Shown: positions 44,671 to 52,497 of the stretch, in pieces | How the letters are laid out: each line of letters opens with the position of its first letter | Position numbering within the stretch: the stretch's first letter is position 1 | Source of the DNA: Cryptomeria japonica | Lineage: Eukaryota; Streptophyta; Pinopsida; Cupressales; Cupressaceae | Reading direction: 5' to 3' | NCBI RefSeq assembly: GCF_030272615.1 | Contig: NC_081414.1 | Coordinates: 812,051,069-812,115,068 of the forward strand | DNA length: 64,000 nt | Made by a program: the position numbers and the translations under genes | The notes under the pieces: generated by a model | Told to the model about the DNA's origin: nothing | Seen by the model: only the letters and a program-made list of their open reading frames with translations | Databases searched by the model: none

Positions 44671-46785
44671 ATGGTAGGAAGAATAGAGTGGATGAACTTT
44701 GCCCCCCAAGCATAGAGGTTTCCATTTGCAAAAAGGTGATATGTAAGATTGTCATAGTATTTAGCACCATCTGAATAAGTGTTCTCGAACTTTTCAAAGA
44801 TAGAGACCCAACCCACACTTAGAACCTCTGGAAAATTCAACTGAACATTTCTAGCAACTAGGAAGTAGACTCAAAAGGGAAGAAGAATCCCAAACTGGAT
44901 CAAGGTACTTAGTCTTTGATTACCCATGTGTGTGTAAGTGGGTTCATTCTGGCTCATATGATCATTGTAATCTTCAGAATCCAACATGGCTAGCTACATG
45001 AGTTACCTTAACTTCAAAAGCATCCTGGATAGAGCCTCGCTGCCAGCGAGCATTCATAGCCTCGATGAGGTTATCGCTGTAATCTCACAAATATTGCTCC
45101 ATTGCCAGCCAGGCGTCCATATCCCCGATGGAGTTACTTGCATGTTCCCATAGCCAATCATTTTGATATTGCATTTCATTGCATTTTGCTTTTCTTGATA
45201 TTCATTTTCTTGCTCATGCTTTTGATATTTCTTTTTTTTTCTCTTTTTTTTTCTTGCATTGGCTTGTAAGTGATGAAACTTACATGGGTATGATAATTAC
45301 AGTGGCATTGAAGCAAGATTTTAGATTTTTCACTAGCCATGTCTTCAATTTAAGAGATCACAATGATTTAGAGCAATCAATTAAGTGTATGAGATATAGT
45401 AATCAAAAGATGTTGGTACCAAGATACGATAAGTGGTTCTTTTCTGGATTGAGTGTGTATCCCAACCAAAAGAAAATGTTAAAGAGGAACAACCTCAGAT
45501 TCTGAAGCATTTCATGAATAGATATCTAGGAAAAGGACTGAACATTAGATTCGAGCATGGGCAAGTATGTGACAAAATGACACAAATGCCTATTTCACAG
45601 ATGAAGGATTTTATGCGAAGGATTGAATGAAAGGGATGGAAGGATAGAAAAGAGGTGTTGGATAATAGATAGAATGTTGGAAGATTTGTGCAAGGATAGA
45701 TAGAAATGTTTTTCGGATGAGTGTTGGTACTTGAGAAGTGATGAAGAGATGGAGGAAAATTGAATTTTGGGACAGAAGGACCCAATATAGATAGAGGAAA
45801 TGATAGAAGAATAGTTTTGGAAAGATGTTTAGATAGAGGATTGAAAGAATTTCAAAGATGTGCTCCTCATTGACCTTTCTTATGGATCATTTGAGGTGAT
45901 GGATTGGTGGATGGAGGGAGGTAAGGACCCAAGATAGATGGAAGGGATGGAGAGTTTGATTGTGGAATGAAAGGACCTAAGATAGATTTGGAGGATGAAG
46001 AGATTCCTTGATCTTGATCTTGACTTGGAGTAGGATCATTTGAGTTTGTGCTTTCCTAGAATCTTGTTGGATGAAAGTCTTTCCTAAAGATAGTTGAAAT
46101 GTTGATAAGCATCTCAAAAGATGTTTTGTTGGATATGGAAATTTTCTCCACTTTATGATTTTTCCTTGTTTGAACTGACTTTTGAGTTTGATTGTTTAGA
46201 TATTTTGCAAGATATTTTAGCATTTGTGACAAGAATACATAGCACACATGAAGACAATGATCATCCTAATGCTAAACATTGAGTGTATATTCTTTTGAGG
46301 ATGTGTTCAAATCCTCGATGTTATCACTGGTTTGATTTATAACAAAAGACACATCAGATAGACTCTTTATTCAAAGGTCATTGTCAATATCATAGCCCAC
46401 TAGTCTCGATACTCCGTTAGCTCAAATAGCCTTGTCACCCCCTAGGGGGCGCCCCTTTTTTTGCCTTTTGCTAGAAATTAACTCAAAGTGAATTGCTTCA
46501 CAATTGAGTAGTTATCTTGGGAGATATATGGTGAGTAATCTTGGGGGCGGATTCTTCCCCACCCTTGCACTATGATATTGCCAATGTTTGGCGACTGACT
46601 CGGCTCAAAGTTTCTAATGCTAAGGTTCTTAATCAGGCTTCCTGTTCGGCCGTCAGTGATAAACTCCCTCAGGAGGCTTCCCAACCTTTAGAACAAAGGC
46701 TTTACGTATCTCGAGGATAGTGGGGGAAGGCTAATCGCTGCGCGCAACCGTTGAAAAGGACTTTCATCACTTTTCACTTTTGATT
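44671..46785. other. D interior, non-coding
   Basis: No recognised gene. A palindromic cccctaggggg word is at 46440. 46500-46700 resembles the A1/A2 leader segment with cttgggaga and aggcttcccaacc. Confidence 0.5.
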
Positions 46786-46920
46786 ATAGTGGGTTGGAAT
46801 AATTGGCATCAAAGTCGTTCCCCACTTAGGTCGTTCCCTTCACACCGGCCAAAGAATGGCTTTAAGAGTTTTTCAACCCCTCGGGAAGGCAGGCCTGCTA
46901 AAGGATGTAAATGCTTGAAG
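46786..46920 (-). other. Conserved leader block in D
   Basis: Shares gtgggttggaataattggca, cacttaggtcgttcc, tttaagagttttt, cctcgggaaggcaggcctgc and taaag with A1 3350-3480, at about 75% similarity by eye, although D has no coding homology with A. Confidence 0.6.
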
Positions 46921-47813
46921 TACAGAAAGCTTAAGAGTGGTTTGGCTTTTTGGTCACCCAGTTATGGGGAGAGCATATACCTTCCACTTTTGAGACAAGG
47001 CAATCAAGTTGTTCTTTTTAGCCTTCAAGACAATGATTTGCTAACTTCTATTTGGAGATGTTGCTCCAACAAGCATGATGTTCTTTTTAACCTTTCATAG
47101 CAAAGTGTGTATTTCCAAAACCTTTGTAAAACAAGCCTGGTCAACACAGTAAATCATGATGTTTGGTCAACAAAATTAAAGTCGATAGGGGAAAACTTTC
47201 CCTCTTTGCCTTGCACAAAATGAAGATGAGGTTCTTTTACTTTGCAAAATGAAGTGAATCCTTTTAAACACCAAAGGATGGTGAGGTTCTTTTTAAAACT
47301 TTTACCAAAGTAAAGATTGTTTGTCTTGATCTTTTTAGAGCTTCCAAAAAATGAAGTGTTTTTCCTAACTTGCAGGAATGAAAGGTTTGTTTTGTTGTTC
47401 TTTTTACCATGCAATAAAGAAAGATGAATTTTCTTTTAAAACACCAAAAAGGAAGGCATGAAGTTCATTTTATGCATCCAAATAAAATGATGAGGTTTAT
47501 TTTAATTTGTGCAAAAAAGGAGAGTGAGTTCTTTTTAACCAACTTTTGTTGAAAGAAAGTAAAAAAAGAAACTTAAAGCCTCTAAACTTGCTCCTTCCCC
47601 TGCACAAAAAATATTAGAACCTGCACACAGTCAGTGATCAAGTGTTAGTGTGGGCTTACACAAGCCTAAATTCTGATCTTGGTTACAAATTTTACAATCC
47701 TGATCCTGAAATGCCCTGAAATTTGACTAAGTCTGAAATTTGGAAGATCTTCCAAAAACTAGATTTTGCATTACAACTCCTAGAGGTCTGAAACCCCTCT
47801 CAAACATCTTGAA
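46921..47813. other. D leader, non-coding
   Basis: Contains irregular repeats of gatgaggttcttttaa and caaaatgaagtg words around 47200-47530. No gene is recognised. Confidence 0.45.
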
Positions 47814-47868
47814 AGTATATATGGAATATAACTTAACTTATACTTAAATTTTATATTCCATATATACT
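47814..47868. repeat. Perfect 18-bp inverted repeat in the D leader
   Basis: agtatatatggaatataa (47814-47831) and its exact reverse complement (47851-47868) flank a 19-bp spacer. Confidence 0.9.
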
Positions 47869-47919
47869 ATGCCTCTCACAAGCCTAATTTTTGACTCTGT
47901 CATAAATTTTTGGCTCTGC

Positions 47920-48485
47920 CAACTCTATGCGCTAAACTATTGCATGGATGCGCTAAGAAAAAGCACCCACGCGCTATTATGTGCCCCCAATGCGCTAAGC
48001 AATTTTTCCAATGCGCTATTCTATTTTTCTCCTGCGTCGAGACCTACAGGAAAATATTAGTGAAAGTCACGCGCTAAAGAAAGGACTCCACGCGCTAGAG
48101 TATAGATCCCACGCGCTAAACAGTGAGCGGGATGCGCTAGACTGTTAATCAGATGCGCTACTCTATTTTTCTCCCGCGTTGATACCTGCAGGAAAAACTT
48201 AACGGAGGTCACGCGCTAATGTTTGAACTGCACGCGCTAGATGATGGTCTCTACGTGCTGAACAGTGGATTGGATGCGCTACTCTATTTACTGGATGTGC
48301 TAAATAGTGTTTTGCCCGCGTCGATACCTACAGGAAAATTTGTTAATACAGATCATGCACTAAGAAAAGGTCTTCACGTGCTAAAGAAGAGAGCCCACGC
48401 GCTAAACAGTAGGCTAGAAGCGCTAAACTGTTAAGCGGATGCGCTAATACATGCTTTCAACGCGCTTATTCTTGTTTCCCGCGGA
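47920..48485. repeat. CGCGCTA motif array with 142-bp higher-order unit
   Basis: The word cacgcgctaa or gatgcgctaa recurs about every 20-21 bp, over 20 times. Blocks of five or six motifs are separated by a ctcccgcgtcgatacctaca-like element at 48034, 48176 and 48318 (period 142 bp), with a truncated version at 48481. It sits about 70 bp from the PBS in the D leader. Confidence 0.85.
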
Positions 48486-48534
48486 CCTGCAAAAGTGATC
48501 AATTTGAAAAAATGATGTATTATTGGGGTTTGAG

Positions 48535-48552
48535 CCCCACGATGGGCGCCAG
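48535..48552 (-). promoter_or_regulatory. Primer binding site of D (tRNA-Lys type)
   Basis: The minus strand reads TGGCGCCCATCGTGGGGC, one change from the tRNA-Lys PBS, three or four bases from the LTR end. Confidence 0.85.
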
Positions 48553-48555
48553 AAA

Positions 48556-50037
48556 TGTATGTGGGAAAAGTGGGCGAATAAAACTTAAAATGTGAAAATT
48601 ATGAGAAATACCAGTCCACACACACACACAGGACTTCTTGGTGCAAGCTATGGAATAATGTAGTGTTACTCAGCTTCCCAAGGAGGGTCCCATGGTTCTC
48701 TATCTCACAATGTCCCTCAAACCAACGTTTTTGCTCTCAGATTACTGAGCAAAATGGTTTAGGGATGGCAAATATGAGAACGAGAGATGCTTTTGATTGA
48801 TTTAGTATGAAATGTGTTGTAAGCTAGGTATGATTCTAAAATGCAATAAACTAAATGATAAGATGACAAGATTAGTATGAATACTATCCTAGCATACTAT
48901 ATTTAGTCTATAATTGAGCTAAAATGATAATACATTACTCTAAACATGCATATTAGTCTATATTCCTGATTTAAAGAGAGGCTAAATGATGAGCATATAT
49001 GAAATGAGAAAGCTTGAAAGAATTTGAGCATAAGTGTGATGCTTCAAATTTGAAAGATGATTGATTTTAATGGAGGAAATGAGAGCTCTATTTATAGCAC
49101 AAACAGGGCAATGGATGGTCAAGATTGAAAGGTTTAATCAAGGGCCAAGTTTGAAAGTTGGGGATCCATGTGCACAATTTGCACCAATGACATGATGACA
49201 AATGTCCACACAGGATTGGGTTGAAAGAAGAGGTTGGAGGCATTAAAGGCCTGAGGAGACCTCATGGTTATCTAAAGGCTAAGGGTCAAGTCTAAATTAG
49301 GTTTACCCACTGAATTAGGATCTAATCCAAGGATAAACCTTTGTGCAAATGATTAAGAGATAATCATGGTCAAAGCATTAAAGGCTTGATGAGACCTTTG
49401 GGTTGGGTAGAGTTTGAGTCAAAACAAATGTTTTAACCATGTGGGAGGGTTTGAAATAACCATTAATGGTTATTGGAGACTTTGGGGATTAAGTGGTTGA
49501 AGGTTGGAAGCCTTCAATGGTTTTCAAAGACTTTGGGGGTTTTGGTGGTTGAAGGTTGAAAACCTTCAATGGTTATCCAAGACTTTGGGCCATTTGAGAA
49601 GTGACCTCCCTTTGCTTAGGGATGTGACAAAGTTTAGAGGAGGGTTAGGTTAATTAGAATCGATTAGAAGATTCTAGAAGGGATTAGGAAGGGGTTTGGG
49701 ATTTTGCAAGTGGATGGGGGGGAATAATAGGATTTAATTGAATTATTTGATTTTCATTCAATTTGGTTGCAATTTGGGGAAATTAAATAAATTAGATCTA
49801 TTCAATTTAGGATAACTATTTAATTAAATTTGAATTTAATTAAAAGTGGCTAGGGGGATTTAATTGAATAAAATGATTTATTCATTAAATGGTATAGTGA
49901 ATTTTATTTAAATAAATTCAGTAATTTACTTAATAAAATAGAAGAATGTGGATAATTTAATTAAATTGGATTTAATTAAATAGAGAAATGAACATAAAAT
50001 ATTCATTTAGGAATATGGTCATTTTTATACGTCTATA
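48556..50037 (-). repeat. 5' LTR of element D
   Basis: 1482 bp. The TATA box is at 49088-49097. The terminal CA has become TA (gtctata) at 50037. Confidence 0.92.
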
Positions 50038-50221
50038 AAATATATTAACTGTAGCATCCTAAAATTGCGACACTTGCAATTTCGACTGCATTTCGGTCTT
50101 CATGATGGCGACACAACACGCAACCTGAATGGAGACCCTAAAACTTGCTCACGACACTGAAAACTGCATTTTTCATGCACCCTGGCCTGAACCTCCTTTG
50201 CACCCCGCTGTCCCAGAGGTG

Positions 50222-50336
50222 GGACCAGAGCGCCCAGCGCCCCGGTCCCTCAGGACCAGGGCGCCCTGGTCCCTCAGGACCAAGGCGCCTAGTGCCCTAG
50301 TCCTCTAGGACCATGGCGCCCAGCGCCCTGGTCCCT
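50222..50336. repeat. Tandem GC-rich hairpin units in C 5' LTR
   Basis: Four units of about 28-30 bp like ggaccatggcgcccagc...gccctggtcc. This copy lost 7 bp compared with the 3' LTR. Confidence 0.8.
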
Positions 50337-50457
50337 GGGTCCTACTTTGGGCCCGGTTTCCTAAGTTATATCAGGTCTTTTTGATTGCAATTTGGAAATA
50401 TACTTCCCTGGTCGGCCTAAGGTCGGGAAAATCAGTCTATCAGCCCTAATTGACAAG

Positions 50458-50465
50458 TATATAAA
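50458..50465 (+). promoter_or_regulatory. TATA box of C 5' LTR
   Basis: tatataaa in the context gacaagtatataaactac; the same in the 3' LTR at 57106-57113. Confidence 0.65.
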
Positions 50466-50890
50466 CTACATTTTCCTCTCTCATTCGATATGATGGAAAA
50501 GGCGTGGAAACTATACTCAAGCATTCAAGCATTCAAGCAATTGATCATTTCAAGTCTCCATTCAAGGCTAAGTGTTGCATTCAAGTCAAGGATTCAACCA
50601 TTGAAGAGGAGATCACTTATTACATGCTACATACTACAACATACAACATATAAACCTTCGCACATAAGGATACAAACATCCTTAGAACAAGGTATTAGTA
50701 CTTGTTTTACATTACAGTCATTTACATTTACAGCTCTTGCTCATTTCTTGGTTAATTCCAAAACCGGGGTTTGACCTAAAGGCAAACCCCTAATCCCTAA
50801 CCCCCCATCGTCTTCTCTTTTTTGTGTGTAGGTTGCAGGTACGCGGCTGAGATTGAAGATTTGGAATCCTTGTGCAGAGACAAACAGATC

Positions 50891-50971
50891 CCCCTTCGTT
50901 TCGCGGATTTTTCGGAGGACCGTGGCGCCGGGCGCCATCGTCCCGACAACTTTTTCTCAAATTTGCAGGAC
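50891..50971. repeat. Long hairpin module in C 5' LTR
   Basis: GGACCGTGGCGCC and GGCGCCATCGTCC form the apex. Outer arms (gcggatttttcgg and aactttttctcaaatttgc) pair imperfectly. Confidence 0.65.
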
Positions 50972-51322
50972 AGCGCCGTATCGACATTTTACTACTAATT
51001 CCAGGTCCGCAACTTCATCCTATAACCTAAACTCAGTTTATAAGCGAATCTTTATGACTTTCTATGTATTCTTGGCTTAATTTCCTTAACAACATTCTTT
51101 ACAAAAGAGGGTAGCCTTGCTTTCCTAACCCTTGAAATTCATTTAGCATCCAATCTTACATTGTGTGGGATTGGATCTTATGAGTTTCAACCCCTCTTTT
51201 GAATGTAAAGTCTTTCCCCTAAGTGAAAACCCATCGAATCCTAGCGAACCTCCCTTCTCTCTCCTCGGAGTTGGAAGAGGGGAGACCAACTAGGGTTCGA
51301 CAGCGATTTTCCGCTTTACATT

Positions 51323-51340
51323 TTGGTGAACCCGACGTGA
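51323..51340 (+). promoter_or_regulatory. Primer binding site of C
   Basis: tggtgaacccgacgtgaa, two bases after the LTR, identical over the overlap to the PBS of B (25874-25890). Confidence 0.8.
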
Positions 51341-51687
51341 ACATCCTTTCTGATTTTTCATGCTTAGATCTGAAAAGTTGATTACATTTCCATGTTTGAT
51401 CCTTTGCAAAATTTTAGAGGTTAATTGCATAAAAACCCTAAATTTTCTTTTTAAGCAATTAAACTTGCGAAATGTTTAATTATTAATGCTTGCTTCAGAT
51501 CTACTTTTCTATTATAAATTATCAATTCATATCTGTACTTTAATTTTGAAAATTAAGTGGTTAAATGTCAAAACCCTAATTTTTGAAACCCTCTTAATTC
51601 AACCTTTGTCCAACAATTTGACCGATCAAAACATTTCCAAATCAGCTGTAACTTTGGATTCTGCAATAAAATCACAATATCTTTCGT

Positions 51688-51772
51688 CCCTGAAAATTTG
51701 GAAAAAAGTTGCAAGGACCGTGTTGCACTCCGAGCGCCATCGTCCCCGACATTTTTTCCAAAATTTCAGGAG
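51688..51772. repeat. Long hairpin module, C leader copy 1
   Basis: The left arm ccctgaaaatttggaaaaaa with ggaccgtg pairs with catcgtcccc and acattttttccaaaatttca. The loop includes ttgcactccgagcgc. Confidence 0.75.
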
Positions 51773-52311
51773 CGAGATCTTGCTGTATTTTCCTGCTAAA
51801 ATCCAGAATTTTGGCTGATTTTGTCAATTATAACACTTTCAAAATTACAGTCAAAGTTGGTCTTGTGATTGCTTGGTTTAAGGCTCCTAATCATTCAAAA
51901 ATTATCGAAACTGAAATTTTGTGTCAAAATTGTGTTCTTACTGTCCTAAATCTGAAAAGTGTGTTTTTATTCATTCGAAATTTCAGTGCTTTATTCAAAT
52001 TCTTGCAATTTGTGACTTTTGAAATTAAGTGCTTAATTACAACAACCTTGATTTCCGCTTTCAAAATTGAATTTTTGCGTGAAATTGAGTCAATTTTCAA
52101 AATTCAAAATTTGCATTGCTCTTGACATTCCTTCTAAAATCATAAAATTCAAAATTTCAGTTTCCCTCTCTTTTTCAAAATTCAAAATTTTGTATTTTTC
52201 GACAATCTTGATAGGGTTCAATTTTGAGATTGCAACTTTAATTTAGCCTATCTACAGATCGTAAAATCACTCAATTTTTTCAGATTAGCTCTAAAATCAT
52301 CATACCTTTCA

Positions 52312-52396
52312 TCCCTGCAAATTTTGAAAAAAGTTGCAAGGACCGTGTTGCACTCCGAGCGCCACGGTCCCGAACATTTTTTCCGAAATTTCGGGA
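52312..52396. repeat. Long hairpin module, C leader copy 2
   Basis: Perfect 8-bp apex stem GGACCGTG / CACGGTCC around ttgcactccgagcgc. Outer arms ccctgcaaattttgaaaaaa and cattttttccgaaatttcgg pair with few mismatches. Confidence 0.8.
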
Positions 52397-52497
52397 GACT
52401 GTTGTGATTGCATTTAACAGCTTAAATCTGAAAGATTGGCTGTTTTTACTAAAAATTGCTACCTCTAAATTCAAAATCTTTTCTTTCTCTCTAGTGC

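Larger units (their letters stand above)
39689..50037 (-). mobile_element. Non-coding LTR element D (LARD-like, Tat-related)
   Basis: 10349 bp with two 1482-bp LTRs and perfect TSD aaata (39684-39688 and 50038-50042). A tRNA-Lys PBS and PPT give minus orientation. The 7.4-kb interior has no recognisable gag or pol on either strand, only several tandem repeat arrays and leader/3' UTR blocks like those of A1/A2. I counted about 11 LTR differences (about 0.7%), the lowest in the window, so a coding-free element moved most recently. Confidence 0.9.
50050..51320 (+). repeat. 5' LTR of element C
   Basis: 1271 bp from TGTAGCATCC to CCGCTTTACA. It holds the GC hairpin array (50222-50336), a TATA box (50458-50465) and the long hairpin (50891-50971). 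Confidence 0.93.
51341..52497 (+). other. Leader of element C with duplicated hairpin segment
   Basis: Non-coding, AT-rich. A segment of about 150 bp is present twice, at 51640-51810 and 52285-52445, each holding the long hairpin module (51688-51772 and 52312-52396). Confidence 0.7.

Noticed and set aside
47920-48485. CRISPR-like look of the CGCGCTA array
   Set aside because: Repeats are only about 8-10 bp, spacers of about 12 bp are related to each other, and the context is a plant retroelement leader.
50490-50774. 94-codon ORF in C LTR, repeated at 57138-57422
   Set aside because: It lies just after the TATA box in both LTRs and has no known domain. It might be a leader uORF, but there is no support for coding.
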